In this document: positions 51,533-60,918 of the stretch, in pieces
Numbering within the stretch: the stretch's first letter is position 1
Layout of the letters: each line of letters begins with the position of its first letter
Source: Hyphomicrobium_A sp963745205
Lineage (GTDB): Bacteria; Pseudomonadota; Alphaproteobacteria; Rhizobiales; Hyphomicrobiaceae
Assembly (NCBI GenBank): GCA_963745205.1
Contig: CAVUWX010000026.1
Span: 1 to 64,000, forward strand
Direction: 5' to 3'
Length of the DNA: 64,000 bases
Position numbers and translations under genes: made by a program
The notes under the pieces: generated by a model
What the model was told of the DNA's origin: nothing
What the model saw: only the letters and a program-made list of their open reading frames with translations
Databases searched by the model: none

Positions 51533-52894
51533 TCAGAGGGCCGCTTCGATGGCGGCGAGCACGTCGGCGCCGCGCGGAAGTTGAGCGCGGCCGAGATTCT
51601 GGAGGGGCAACGACACGACGTTGTCGCAACGGACCATGCAGCCGGCGTGGTCGACGCCCGGCGTGCCCACCGGAATGAACACCGTGGGCGGCTGGCTCAT
51701 GCGCAGGCCGGGCGTGCCGAGCACGATCGTCGGCAGCTTGGTCGCCGGAGCTCCGAGATCGGGATTGAACGATGAAACCCACGTGAGCAGATCGCCCTCG
51801 TTCTCGGCGAGCATGCGGCCAATGGCGTAACGGTAGGAATCGTACTCGGGCTTGCCGTTGGCGAAGCTCACGCGCAGCGGAAAGCCGGTCTGCCAGGTCG
51901 AGACGGATGCTGCGCTCGGGGCACCGTCGTTGCCGCCGAGCGAAAGGCCGGCAGCGCGCGTCGTGAGGTTCAGCTCCTTGACGATGTCGGCGACGAGGAG
52001 GACGGCGAGGTCGGCCTGCGCGAAGTTCAAGCCCGGCGGCGCCCACACAAACACGGAGTAGTGCGCGGCCTTGCACTTCTCGGCCACCCTGTCGATGTCG
52101 GACAGCTTGACGCCGGCCACTTCGGGCACTGGGCCCGTTTCGCGCGACGGCAGCAACGAGGAGAGCAGCCCTCCGCGCTTTGCCGGCGTTAACTCGCGGG
52201 CTTGAACGGGGAGGCCGCGCAGCCGCGCGTGCAGTGCGCCGAGCACCTCGGTCAGGCGGTCGTTCGGGCACTGGAGATTGATGACTTCGCCGATACGATT
52301 GCCCTTGGCGCCAGATGTGTCGAGCCCCTCACCGATGAAGATTACGTCGCGTTTCTTGGGCACGTCGTCGAACATCGAGGCGCCCGGGCAGACGATGCGG
52401 TCGAAGAAGCGCCCGTGCAGCTTGTGCACGTCGCTGCCGACGATCACGAAGACATCGGCGCGGTTGCGCGCCTCGGTGAGCGTGGTCATGATCCAGCCGC
52501 TCATCTGCACAACCTTGATGTTGCGGTACTGGCCCTCGCTCAGCGCGTGGTCAACAACGCCGCCGGAGCGGTCGGCGAGCGACATGATCGCGCGAATGCC
52601 AGCAACGTCAGAGGCCATGCCGCCGTAGAGCGGCAGCGCCGACTTGCGGATGAGTGAGGCCGCGGCATCGATGGCCGTCTTGAGGTCGGTGTTAGCACCG
52701 CGCACCTGCGGCTTGGCGGGAGGAAGCGTACGCTGGAAGCCGGCGACGGCGCGCCCACAGCCGTTCTTCAGCACCTTGAGCGTGCTGCCGGTGCGGGAAA
52801 CCTCGGTGTCATCGCAGAGAAGACCGCAGAACGGGCAAGTGACATTACGGTAGACCTCGGAAGCGCTACCCTCGCCTTCGCCCGGTGCGGTCAT
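51533..52894 (-). CDS. fhcB: Formyltransferase/hydrolase complex subunit FhcB
   Basis: A 453-residue subunit homologous to formylmethanofuran dehydrogenase subunit B (molybdopterin oxidoreductase fold). The N-terminal Cys set is CPFCGLLC (20-27) plus NGCGRA (Cys46), and YGGMASDVAGIRAIMSLADR is typical. In studied methylotroph Fhc complexes this subunit is not used for redox chemistry. The start at 52894 (MTAPGEGEG) is chosen over 52948. It is the first gene of fhcBADC, divergent from the xox accessory genes. Confidence 0.93.
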   Translation of the reverse strand: MTAPGEGEGSASEVYRNVTCPFCGLLCDDTEVSRTGSTLKVLKNGCGRAVAGFQRTLPPAKPQVRGANTDLKTAIDAAASLIRKSALPLYGGMASDVAGIRAIMSLADRSGGVVDHALSEGQYRNIKVVQMSGWIMTTLTEARNRADVFVIVGSDVHKLHGRFFDRIVCPGASMFDDVPKKRDVIFIGEGLDTSGAKGNRIGEVINLQCPNDRLTEVLGALHARLRGLPVQARELTPAKRGGLLSSLLPSRETGPVPEVAGVKLSDIDRVAEKCKAAHYSVFVWAPPGLNFAQADLAVLLVADIVKELNLTTRAAGLSLGGNDGAPSAASVSTWQTGFPLRVSFANGKPEYDSYRYAIGRMLAENEGDLLTWVSSFNPDLGAPATKLPTIVLGTPGLRMSQPPTVFIPVGTPGVDHAGCMVRCDNVVSLPLQNLGRAQLPRGADVLAAIEAAL

Positions 52895-53066
52895 GTCGAT
52901 CTCGTTCTCCCTCGCGCGGGGCGCAACAAAGCACGGACGCCCAGCCAAAACAACACCGGCCCGAATGCGGCGCTTTGCCTGAGCGCCGGCGATTGCGCGG
53001 CTATAGAGGCGCCACTATGGTTTTGTCTAAAGCACGTCTAATAAAGGACGACCCGGAGGACGCCTG

Positions 53067-53597
53067 ATGGTGAGAGCTCTTGCAGTAGGGTTGGCAATTC
53101 TAGCCCTGTTTCCCGTTGCCGCTTCTGCGCACGGACCGAGCCGTCAGAAGGTGACGGAGACGGTCGAGATCAACGCGCCGCCCGACAAGGTTTGGGCCGT
53201 GATCGGCAACTTCCAGGACATGAGCTGGCACCCGGCGGTCGCAAAGCTCGAAGGTCAGGGCGGAAATGACGTCAATGCAACGCGAACGCTCACCTTGAAG
53301 TCGGGGGGGACCATCGCCGAGAAGCTCGACGCCTACGATGCGGCAAAGATGCTGTACAAGTACGAGATCACCGACGTCGACGTGAAAGTGCTCCCGGTCA
53401 AGAACTATTCGTCCTCGCTTAGCGTCAAGGGGGACGGCGGCAAATCTACCGTCGAGTGGAAGGGCGCGTTCTACCGCGGCTACATGAACAACGATCCACC
53501 GCCCGAGCTCAACGACGAGGCCGCGATCAAGGCCGTGACGGGCGTCTATCGCACCGGCCTCGACGCGTTGAAACAGAAGCTCGAAGCCGGCGGCTAG
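53067..53597 (+). CDS. MxaD-like SRPBCC protein
   Basis: A 176-residue periplasmic protein: signal peptide MVRALAVGLAILALFPVAAS, then a START/SRPBCC fold (VTETVEINAPPDKVWAVIGN, FQDMSWHPAVAKLEGQGG, LDAYDAAKMLYKYEITDVDV). It resembles MxaD, which promotes contact between methanol dehydrogenase and its cytochrome. It opens a plus-strand group of four exported proteins beside the xox genes. Confidence 0.82.
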   Translation: MVRALAVGLAILALFPVAASAHGPSRQKVTETVEINAPPDKVWAVIGNFQDMSWHPAVAKLEGQGGNDVNATRTLTLKSGGTIAEKLDAYDAAKMLYKYEITDVDVKVLPVKNYSSSLSVKGDGGKSTVEWKGAFYRGYMNNDPPPELNDEAAIKAVTGVYRTGLDALKQKLEAGG

Positions 53598-53607
53598 GAC
53601 GCACAGC

Positions 53608-54570
53608 GTGCGGCGCCCGCCGCAGCTCGGGTGTGCGCTGGCGCTGCTTGCTTGCGTCGGGGCAGCGACCCTGGCGGGCGAGCCGCGGAGCGTCAGTGAG
53701 GCCTTCGTCACCAATCAGACCGACGATTCCCTCTCCGTTGTCAGCCTTGCCGACCTCAAGGTCGCGGAGACTCTGAAAATCGGTGGCAAGCCGGCCGGCA
53801 TCGCCATGTCCGGCGACGGCAAGCTCGCCTTCCTCACCTCGCCTGAAGGCAAGGAGGTCGTGGTCGTCGACGCGGGCGCGCGCAAGATCGTGCGGCGCAT
53901 CAAGATCGGCGAGGGTCCCCTCGGCATCGCTGCGCACCCGACCAACGGCCGCATCTACGTCGCCGACTGGTACACGCACAAGCTTTCCGTCGTCGATCCA
54001 TTGGCCGGGACCACGCTTGCGGAGGTCGCGGTTGGCGACTCCCCGTCGGGCGTCGCGGTGACGCCGAACGGACGGCTCGTCCTCACCGCCGACCGCGACA
54101 GCAACGCGGTCTCCTTCATCGATGTAGAGACGAATGCGCGCATTGGCGGCGTAACCGTAGGCGAGCGGCCGTTCGGTATAACCATCGATGGAAGCGGCGC
54201 GCGTGCCTACACCGCTAACGTCGGCAGCGACGATGTGAGCGTGATCAACATCGCGACGCGCAAGGTCGTCGCCACGGTGAAGGTCGAGCGGCGCCCCTAC
54301 GCAATAGCGCTCGCTGGAGCACATGCGTTCGTGACCAACCAGTACACCAGCACGGTCAGCGTCATCGATCTCGCCGGTCTGAAGGTCGTCAAGTCGATCC
54401 CCGTCGGCGATCATCCCGAGGGCATTGCCGCCGATCCAGCCGGCAAATACGTCTACGTCGCCTGTTGGTTTGACAACGTGCTCATGCGCATCGATACCGA
54501 CAAGCTCGCGGTCGACGGCGAGGCCGCCGTTGGCGATGGGCCGCGCGCCTTCGGCCTCTTCCTGCGCTGA
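53608..54570 (+). CDS. PQQ-catabolism-associated YVTN beta-propeller protein
   Basis: A 320-residue exported seven-bladed propeller. A GTG start ten bases after the mxaD-like stop gives a signal peptide (GCALALLACVGAATLAGEPR). Each blade repeats a YVTN-type motif: AFVTNQTDDSLSVVSLADLK, IYVADWYTHKLSVVDPLAGT, AYTANVGSDDVSVINIATRK, YVYVACWFDNVLMRIDTDK. The pattern fits the TIGR03866 group found beside PQQ-dependent alcohol oxidation genes; its role is unknown. Confidence 0.82.
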   Translation: MRRPPQLGCALALLACVGAATLAGEPRSVSEAFVTNQTDDSLSVVSLADLKVAETLKIGGKPAGIAMSGDGKLAFLTSPEGKEVVVVDAGARKIVRRIKIGEGPLGIAAHPTNGRIYVADWYTHKLSVVDPLAGTTLAEVAVGDSPSGVAVTPNGRLVLTADRDSNAVSFIDVETNARIGGVTVGERPFGITIDGSGARAYTANVGSDDVSVINIATRKVVATVKVERRPYAIALAGAHAFVTNQYTSTVSVIDLAGLKVVKSIPVGDHPEGIAADPAGKYVYVACWFDNVLMRIDTDKLAVDGEAAVGDGPRAFGLFLR

Positions 54571-54739
54571 AGCCATCACTCGTCGCACAAATTGCGAGCA
54601 TGCCCTCGCAGGTCAGTTCTTCGCGGCGCAGCATGACCAATAGTTAAGTTTTCTGGCTGTGGACGCGCGCGCCTCCGAAAGGTTAGAACATGCCCAAAAC
54701 GCGTGGCATCAAAGTCTTGATATGGAAGGAAGCTTGAGT

Positions 54740-55465
54740 ATGCGGCTCTTTGGAGTGTGCGCCGTCATGGCGCTTTCCCTCGCGGCATCGACCAGTATGG
54801 CGGCGGCCGCCAACGCGGCCGACCCGGCCCCTGGGACCCCTGCGCCGGCAACGAGCAATCAGCCGACCGCACAGAACATGATCTTCGAGCACAAGCACCT
54901 GTCGAACGTCGACCAGGGCACGGCGCTCGGCTACCGCTTCAATCGTATCGTGTCCAACGCCCAGCTCCTGGGCGAGCCGTTCTCCGACGAGGTCACGGTG
55001 AAGGTCGTGGGCGTCAGACCGACAGGCGAGAAGGACGTCGACCTGCAAATCTACACGGGCGAGCGCGCGCGTGAGCTCCAGAAGATCCCCAACGCGACAA
55101 TCAATCCCGTATTCGTCGTCTACTTCGATCTTGCAGTGAGCACGCTCTCTCAGTTGACAGGAGCCAAATACGGCTATCTGAAAACGATATTCACGCATGG
55201 CTTCAAGGACAAGTCGAAGATCGAGCCCGTCAAGATCGACTACAAAGGCAAGACGCTTGATGCCTACCGCGTCACGATGCTGCCCTATGTCGGGGACCCT
55301 GAGGCCACCAAGTTGCAGGGTTATGAGGGCGCAAAATTCACGATGATCGTGAGTGACCAGGTTCCCGGGGAGGTCGTGCAGATGACCTCGGTCTATGAGA
55401 GCACCGTCAAGGAGGCTCCGAAACTCGAGGAGCGTTTCACACTCGACGGTGCGGAGGTTAAATGA
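54740..55465 (+). CDS. Hypothetical exported protein of the xox region
   Basis: A 241-residue periplasmic protein. The ATG at 54740 has GGAAGGA about nine bases upstream and gives a signal peptide (MRLFGVCAVMALSLAASTSM). The mature part is beta-rich (ALGYRFNRIVSNAQLLGEPF, TVKVVGVRPTGEKDVDLQIY, PVKIDYKGKTLDAYRVTMLP). No family recognised. Its stop overlaps the next ATG, and its place in the quinoprotein gene group suggests a role in methanol oxidation. Confidence 0.7.
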   Translation: MRLFGVCAVMALSLAASTSMAAAANAADPAPGTPAPATSNQPTAQNMIFEHKHLSNVDQGTALGYRFNRIVSNAQLLGEPFSDEVTVKVVGVRPTGEKDVDLQIYTGERARELQKIPNATINPVFVVYFDLAVSTLSQLTGAKYGYLKTIFTHGFKDKSKIEPVKIDYKGKTLDAYRVTMLPYVGDPEATKLQGYEGAKFTMIVSDQVPGEVVQMTSVYESTVKEAPKLEERFTLDGAEVK

Positions 55466-55818
55466 TGACCCGAGCAACTCTCGTGATTGCCACGATGGCG
55501 GTTGCGCTTGTGCCGGTGGCGACGGCCGCCGTCGAGCTGCCGCAGAACGACTACCCGACGTCCGCCCGCGCCGACTATGTTTTCGCCTGCATGCAGACGA
55601 ACGGGCAGACGCGCGACTCGCTAGAAAAGTGCTCCTGCTCCGTCGACGCTGTGGCCGCGCTCCTCCCCTACTCGGAATACGAGGCGGCGCAGACGATCAT
55701 GTCGATCGCGCAGCGCCCTGGCGACAACGCCGAGGTGTTCCGGTCCTACGGGCCCTACAAGGAGCAGGTCAAAAAACTCAAGACCGCCCAGGTCGAAGCG
55801 GAGCTTCGCTGCTTCTGA
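55462..55818 (+). CDS. Small exported protein of the xox region
   Basis: A 118-residue exported protein: signal peptide MMTRATLVIATMAVALVPVA, then a helical domain with four Cys in DYVFACMQTNGQ, KCSCSVDAV and ELRCF, probably two disulfides. Similar proteins occur beside PQQ alcohol-dehydrogenase genes but have no known role. It is coupled to the upstream gene by a four-base overlap and ends just before a strong terminator. Confidence 0.75.
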   Translation: MMTRATLVIATMAVALVPVATAAVELPQNDYPTSARADYVFACMQTNGQTRDSLEKCSCSVDAVAALLPYSEYEAAQTIMSIAQRPGDNAEVFRSYGPYKEQVKKLKTAQVEAELRCF

Positions 55819-55871
55819 TCTGGCGGAGCTGCGCTGCTTCTGACGCGTTCGCCGCGAGCGCTCGACGTGCG

Positions 55872-55903
55872 AAGGGCACCACGGTGTGGTGCCCTTTTGC
55901 TTT
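55872..55903 (+). terminator. Rho-independent terminator
   Basis: AAGGGCACCAC and GTGGTGCCCTT form a perfect 11-base stem with a three-base loop, followed by TTGCTTT. It closes the four-gene plus-strand unit that begins at 53067. Confidence 0.9.
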
Positions 55904-55934
55904 GATGTCGATGCAGCCGATCGGGACGCCAGGG

Positions 55935-56756
55935 CTACGTGGCCTTGTCGGCAGATGTGCCCGTGAACGTGCGCCCGTCCGTGTCCTTCGCGGTCACCTC
56001 GATCGGCGCGTTGCCCTCGGCGCCGAAGGTGAAGCGGAAGTTGGGGTTCTCCGATATCGAGATGCCACCCTCCACGCTGAATATGAGCACGCCACCCCGC
56101 TTCACCTCGATCTCCTGCACGATCTTCATCGGCGTGAATTCGCGCGTGAGCTGATCCATCTGCATCCCCGTGAAGTTCGGGTGCCGGATCATGACCTGGG
56201 CCTCACGCATGTCGGGCGAGCTCGTCGGCGGGGTTGCCGGCTCGAACACGCGAATCTGCATCTTGCCCATGCTCGCCAGCGCCTCGTCCATGTCCTTGCC
56301 GGCGGCGGCCGAGCATCCGCCCGAGGCCTTCACGTACTTCGTCGTCATGTGCAACTTTCCGTCCGTCGTCTCGATGACAGCGCGGACGTTGGAATACATG
56401 TCGATGCGCACGCGCGTTGACAGCATGCGGTCGCCGGCGCCGGCGGCCTCGCCGAAGTGGAAGGTCGCCGCAACGGGTGCGGGGTTCTTCTCGATGATGA
56501 GCGTCAGGGTCTTGACGTTGCGCGCGACGCTCGCGGGGATGCGCATGGTGAGGGGCACGACGGCTGCGTCCTCGGCGCGGTAGGGCGCATCGAGCGAGAT
56601 CGTGCCATCCTCCTCGGCGATTTCACGGTTCTCGAAAACGTCGCGCTTGATGTCGGGCCAGGGGTCGTCGGCGCGGGCGGGCAAACTGGAGAAGGCTATT
56701 GCCGCCGCGACGATCGCTGCCAAGAGTACTTTGCCGGGGTTCACCGCTGCCTGCAT
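55935..56756 (-). CDS. Quinoprotein-associated SoxYZ-like carrier
   Basis: A 273-residue exported fusion of SoxY-like and SoxZ-like domains (TIGR04557 type). The start at 56756 (MQAAVNPGKVLLAAIVAAAI) gives a signal peptide. The carrier Cys is Cys148 in KASGGCSAAAGK, and the SoxZ half has REAQVMIRHPNFTGMQMD and GGVLIFSVEGGISISENPNF. Such carriers always accompany PQQ dehydrogenase genes and may carry a substrate or factor on the Cys. It follows the zinc hydrolase gene by 49 bases. Confidence 0.88.
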   Translation of the reverse strand: MQAAVNPGKVLLAAIVAAAIAFSSLPARADDPWPDIKRDVFENREIAEEDGTISLDAPYRAEDAAVVPLTMRIPASVARNVKTLTLIIEKNPAPVAATFHFGEAAGAGDRMLSTRVRIDMYSNVRAVIETTDGKLHMTTKYVKASGGCSAAAGKDMDEALASMGKMQIRVFEPATPPTSSPDMREAQVMIRHPNFTGMQMDQLTREFTPMKIVQEIEVKRGGVLIFSVEGGISISENPNFRFTFGAEGNAPIEVTAKDTDGRTFTGTSADKAT

Positions 56757-56805
56757 CCTGGTCCTCCGCGATTGGCGCCGATTCCGGTCTTGCCCATTAT
56801 TCACA

Positions 56806-57762
56806 TTATTCCCATTCGAGTTCGGCGAATGCCGCCGAGACGTTACGCGCATGATACTCCGGGAACAACAGCCACGCATCCCTTTCGGATAGCCCGGCCG
56901 TCCTCATCGCTTCCTCGATGGTCTTGCCCTGCTTGATCATGGCGCGCACGTCCTGCGCGATCCTATCGAGATAGCGCTGCTCCGCCGCCATGGCGGCCGG
57001 CCAGGGTACGGTAGCCGGTCCGTGGCCCGGCACTACGTGGGCGATGTCGGTGCGCTGCTTCAATTGATCGAGTAGTGCAAGCCAGCCCCGGATCGAGCCG
57101 TCGAGCGCCGGGACGTGATCGACGAACAGGAGGTCGCCGAGGAAGAGCGTCCCCGTTTTCTTGTCGAGCACGGTCAAATCGTTGTCGGTGTGTGCAGTTT
57201 TCTGCGCTTCGAGCAGGAGCGTGCGATCGCCGAGATCGAGCTCGAGCTTGTCGTCGACCAGCAGCGTCGGCGCGATGATGCGCTCGCCGGCGAACGCTTC
57301 GTCCCCGAGCAGCTCTTTGTTGATCGCGAGGTAGCGTGCGGCGCGGGCCGCCAGCGCGCGCGGCAACTTGTGATGGCCGACGAACGTCGGCTTCTCGCCT
57401 TCGAAGGCGACGTTGCCGAAGACGTGGTCGGGATGCATGTGGGTGTTGATCACATACTTTATGGGGAGCTGTGTGCGAGCGCGGATCGCCGCAAGCAGGC
57501 TCGCGCCGACGCGCGGACTGCCGCCGGTGTCGATGACGGCGACACCATCGCGGCCGATGATGAAGCCGGAGTTGGAGACGTCGCCCTCGTTGCGCGGCGT
57601 GAACAGCTCGTAGCGCCCCTGATGCACGAAAATGCCGGGCGCGATCTCGCTCACAGCAAGCGGCTCGGGCGCGGCGGCGCTCGCCGCGGCGGCCCAGAGG
57701 GCTGCCCCGGCGAGCAGCGCGCGCGGCACAAGAAACCGGGCGGAAGCCGAGCTGAAACGCAT
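56806..57762 (-). CDS. Quinoprotein relay zinc metallohydrolase (MBL fold)
   Basis: A 318-residue exported metallo-beta-lactamase-fold protein. The ATG at 57762 has GAGG eight bases upstream and starts a signal peptide. The zinc motif is HMHPDH (His108, His110, Asp112, His113), followed by VDDKLELDLGDRTLLLEAQK and VVPGHGPATVPWP. It matches the quinoprotein relay system zinc metallohydrolase group (TIGR04559), which co-occurs with the SoxYZ-like carrier next to it. The substrate is unknown. Confidence 0.88.
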   Translation of the reverse strand: MRFSSASARFLVPRALLAGAALWAAAASAAAPEPLAVSEIAPGIFVHQGRYELFTPRNEGDVSNSGFIIGRDGVAVIDTGGSPRVGASLLAAIRARTQLPIKYVINTHMHPDHVFGNVAFEGEKPTFVGHHKLPRALAARAARYLAINKELLGDEAFAGERIIAPTLLVDDKLELDLGDRTLLLEAQKTAHTDNDLTVLDKKTGTLFLGDLLFVDHVPALDGSIRGWLALLDQLKQRTDIAHVVPGHGPATVPWPAAMAAEQRYLDRIAQDVRAMIKQGKTIEEAMRTAGLSERDAWLLFPEYHARNVSAAFAELEWE

Positions 57763-58288
57763 GCTTTTGGCCTCAAGAAGCGCTGCCGGCGATATAAACA
57801 CGGGAGTTCACGGCGTCGAGAGCGCCCCGTGATAACGCGCACTCACAAGCAGACGCCGCGCGCGATCGAAAAAATTCCCTGATCCTGCGCACGTTGGTGG
57901 CATCCATACCTGGGGCGCGCGCGCGGGGCACGCGCTGAAGCCAATGAATTCGCCCTGTGAACACAAGTTTGTCGTGCGCCGCACCATTTGAATGTGCAGC
58001 GCAACAAGCGGCGATGGAATGCGGTGGATTTTACGTCAGCGATCTTGTCCTATTCACGGACGCGTGAGTTTGCGTTACCGGTTCGGCTTGCGGACGTGAA
58101 AAAAAAGTGCGTAGATGTGCCGCGGTGGTGACATGGCTTCCAGGGCCAAGTGGCAATAGCCAAAAAAGAGCCCGGTCGATCGCCAGGGAGGAAGAAGGGG
58201 CAAACCCCATCCCAAATTTTGGGTGTGAGGCGCTGCCGGACATCACCGTTTGCAAGCGTGGCAAGAACCTTAAAATGGAGGAAGCGCA
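57763..58288. other. Long leader and promoter region of xoxF
   Basis: These 526 bases separate the divergent zinc hydrolase gene from xoxF. No gene is seen. A small dyad CCCAAA-T-TTTGGG lies at 58211-58223 and a strong GGAGG at seven-base spacing precedes the xoxF ATG. I could not place a promoter with confidence. Confidence 0.5.
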
Positions 58289-60109
58289 ATGCGCACAAGC
58301 GTATTCGCATTTAGCTTACTCGCGACTGCGGGCCTGACTTTGCCAGTTCTGGCGAACGAAAGCGCTACGCAAGCTGCGAGCGATCCGAATAACTGGGCGA
58401 TGCAGCGTTCTGACTACAGCGCCACAGGCTATTCGAAACTCGACCAGATCAACACCAAGAACGTCGGCACGATGAAGGCCGCTTGGACGTTTTCGACTGG
58501 TGTGCTGCGCGGTCACGAGGGTTCGCCTCTCGTTATCGGTAGCACCATGTACGTCCACACGGCGTTCCCGAACATCGTGTACTCGTTGAACCTGGATGGC
58601 GATCCTTACACCATCAACTGGAAGTACGAGCCCAAGCAGGATCCGTCCGTGATCCCCGTGATGTGCTGCGACACGGTCAACCGTGGCGTGCAGTTCGGCA
58701 ACGGCAAGATCTTCCTTCACCAGGCTGACACGTCGCTCGTGGCGCTCGACGCCAAGACCGGCAAGGAAGTTTGGAAGGTGGTCGACGGCGATCCTAAGAA
58801 GGGTCAGACCGGCACTGGCGCTCCGATCGTCATCAAGGACACCGTCATCATCGGCGTCTCTGGTGCTGAGTTCGGCGTTCGCTGCTGGGTTTCCGGCTAC
58901 GACATCGAGAGCGGCAAGCTGAAATGGCGCGCCTACTCGATGGGCCCGGATAGCGATATCCTGGTCGATCCCGATAAGACCACGTCGCTTGGCAAGCCGG
59001 TCGGCAAGGACAGCTCGCTCAGCACTTGGAACGGCGACCAGTGGAAGATCGGTGGCGGCTCGACCTGGGGCTACATGTCCTGGGATCCGTCTCTGAACCT
59101 CTTCTACTACGGCACCGGCAACCCGTCGACCTGGAACCCTGCTCAGCGTGCGGGACCGGACGGCAAGCAGATCGACCAGAAGTGGTCGATGACCTTGTTC
59201 GCCCGCAACCCGGACACGGGCATGGCGTCTTGGGCTTATCAGTACACCCCGTTCGACGAGTGGGACTATGACGGCATCAATGAGCCGGTCATCGCCGACA
59301 TCGACGTTGGTGGCTCGAAGCGCAATGTCGTCGTCGAGTTCAACCGGAACGGCTTTGCCTACACGCTCGACCGGAAGACTGGTGAACTGTTGGTTGCCGA
59401 GAAGTATGACCCGGCGGTCAACTGGGCTACCAAAGTCGACATGGACAAGGGCAGCAAGACCTATGGTCGTCCGCTCGTCGTTGCCTCTAAGTCGACCTTC
59501 CTGAACGGCCAGGACGTCAACACCACCGACGTCTGCCCGGCCGCTCTTGGCTCGAAGGATGAGCAGCCAGTGGCCTTCTCGCCGCTGACGAACCTCTTCT
59601 ATGTGCCGTCTAACCACGTGTGCATGGACTACGAGCCGTTCAAAGTCGAGTACACCGCTGGTCAGCCGTACGTTGGCGCCACGCTGTCCATGTTCCCGCC
59701 CAAGGGCGAGACCAACATGGGCAACTTCCTTGCGTGGGACGCTGGCAAGGGCAAGATCGTTTGGGCCAATAAGGAGCAGTTCTCTGCTTGGTCCGGCGCT
59801 CTCACCACCGCCGGCGGCTTGGCCTGCTACGGCACGCTCGAGGGCTACCTCAAGTGCGTCGATCAGAAGGATGGCAAGGAGCTCTTCAAGTTCCGTACGC
59901 CTTCCGGCATCATCGGCAACGTGTTCACCTACGGACACAAGGGCAAGCAGTACATCGGCGTCTACTCGGGCGTCGGCGGCTGGGCTGGCATCGGCCTCGC
60001 GGCCGGCCTGACCAACCCGACCGATGGTCTGGGTGCCGTTGGTGGCTACGCCGGTCTGAGCCAGTACACCGCTCTCGGTGGCTCGCTGACCGTCTTCTCG
60101 CTGCCATAG
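58289..60109 (+). CDS. xoxF: Lanthanide-dependent methanol dehydrogenase XoxF
   Basis: A 606-residue periplasmic PQQ enzyme that oxidises methanol. A signal peptide (MRTSVFAFSLLATAGLTLPV) precedes the eight-bladed propeller. The disulfide pair Cys126-Cys127 (VMCCDTV) stacks over PQQ in this family. The catalytic Asp326 is followed two residues later by Asp328 (WDYDG), the extra Asp that marks lanthanide-binding XoxF rather than calcium MxaF. Codon use is strongly biased, as for an abundant protein. xoxG and xoxJ follow. Confidence 0.97.
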   Translation: MRTSVFAFSLLATAGLTLPVLANESATQAASDPNNWAMQRSDYSATGYSKLDQINTKNVGTMKAAWTFSTGVLRGHEGSPLVIGSTMYVHTAFPNIVYSLNLDGDPYTINWKYEPKQDPSVIPVMCCDTVNRGVQFGNGKIFLHQADTSLVALDAKTGKEVWKVVDGDPKKGQTGTGAPIVIKDTVIIGVSGAEFGVRCWVSGYDIESGKLKWRAYSMGPDSDILVDPDKTTSLGKPVGKDSSLSTWNGDQWKIGGGSTWGYMSWDPSLNLFYYGTGNPSTWNPAQRAGPDGKQIDQKWSMTLFARNPDTGMASWAYQYTPFDEWDYDGINEPVIADIDVGGSKRNVVVEFNRNGFAYTLDRKTGELLVAEKYDPAVNWATKVDMDKGSKTYGRPLVVASKSTFLNGQDVNTTDVCPAALGSKDEQPVAFSPLTNLFYVPSNHVCMDYEPFKVEYTAGQPYVGATLSMFPPKGETNMGNFLAWDAGKGKIVWANKEQFSAWSGALTTAGGLACYGTLEGYLKCVDQKDGKELFKFRTPSGIIGNVFTYGHKGKQYIGVYSGVGGWAGIGLAAGLTNPTDGLGAVGGYAGLSQYTALGGSLTVFSLP

Positions 60110-60126
60110 GTTGACGATCAGAACTA

Positions 60127-60164
60127 AGGGACCGGCGCGGGGCAACCTGCGCCGGTCTCTCCTT
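60127..60164 (+). terminator. Hairpin between xoxF and xoxG
   Basis: AGGGACCGGCGC (60127-60138) and GCGCCGGTCTCT (60149-60160) form a 12-base stem with one G-U and a 10-base loop. The following CCTTGTC is only weakly T-rich. It may attenuate transcription so that xoxF is made in excess of xoxG, or protect the xoxF mRNA. Confidence 0.6.
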
Positions 60165-60342
60165 GTCAGTCAAAGGGTGACAGCTCCCAGGGCACCGCTG
60201 CAGTGCGAATACGTTTACCGCATTGCGAGATGACGATCGCAAGATCACGGCCGCTTGATCGTTGCGGCCTTGTGCCGACTAGGCAAATGCCCAGATGCTG
60301 ATGTATCGAATGCTGCAACCAAAAAGCAGATAGGGGAAACGC

Positions 60343-60918
60343 GTGAGAAGGATCAGTTTCGTTGTCGTGGCCGCCGTCGCCCTGGGGGTTGGTTTCGGCG
60401 CTTCCGTCCGGGCCGAGGACAAACCCGGCCTCGCTCCGTACATCACAGACTCCGACGGTTGCTTCACCCAGGAAGGTGCCAAGAACGACAACGGCAAGTG
60501 GGTCCTCCCGGACGGCACGCCGACCTTCCACATCTGCAAGAAGGACGGAACGCTCGTCGCCGACTGGGGCACGTATAACGGCTACCGCCGCTATCACTCC
60601 GAGTGTCACGTCTGCCATGGCCCCAATGGCCTGGGCTCCAGTTACGCCCCGGCGCTCGCCAACTCGCTCAAGACGATGGACTACAGCACCTTCCTGAGCA
60701 CCGTCGCCAGCGGCCGCATCCGCGACGAGGCGGGAACCAAGTTCGTTATGCCGACATTCGGCGATAATAAGAACGTCATGTGCTACATCAACGACCTCTA
60801 CCTGTACCTGAGGGCGAGGGCTTCCGGAGACCTTCCCGCCGGTCAGCTCGGCGGACACAATCACGAGGACAAGCCGGAAGTCGCGAAGGCGGATGAGAAG
60901 GCATGTCTCGGTGATTAG
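60343..60918 (+). CDS. xoxG: Cytochrome c XoxG
   Basis: A 191-residue periplasmic cytochrome c, the electron acceptor of XoxF. It starts at a GTG with AGGGGAAA upstream and has a signal peptide (RISFVVVAAVALGVGFGASV). The heme site is CHVCH (88-92) and FVMPTFGDN gives a likely axial Met. The extra loops with Cys (SDGCFTQEG, FHICKKDG) are seen in XoxG proteins. Its end overlaps xoxJ by 26 bases. Confidence 0.93.
   Translation: MRRISFVVVAAVALGVGFGASVRAEDKPGLAPYITDSDGCFTQEGAKNDNGKWVLPDGTPTFHICKKDGTLVADWGTYNGYRRYHSECHVCHGPNGLGSSYAPALANSLKTMDYSTFLSTVASGRIRDEAGTKFVMPTFGDNKNVMCYINDLYLYLRARASGDLPAGQLGGHNHEDKPEVAKADEKACLGD

Noticed and set aside
49876..51678. 600-residue plus-strand frame opposite fhcA
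   Set aside because: Low-complexity antisense frame; the minus strand encodes the full FhcA with catalytic motifs.
58316..60145. 609-residue minus-strand frame opposite xoxF
   Set aside because: Shadow of xoxF caused by codon bias; no protein-like domains.
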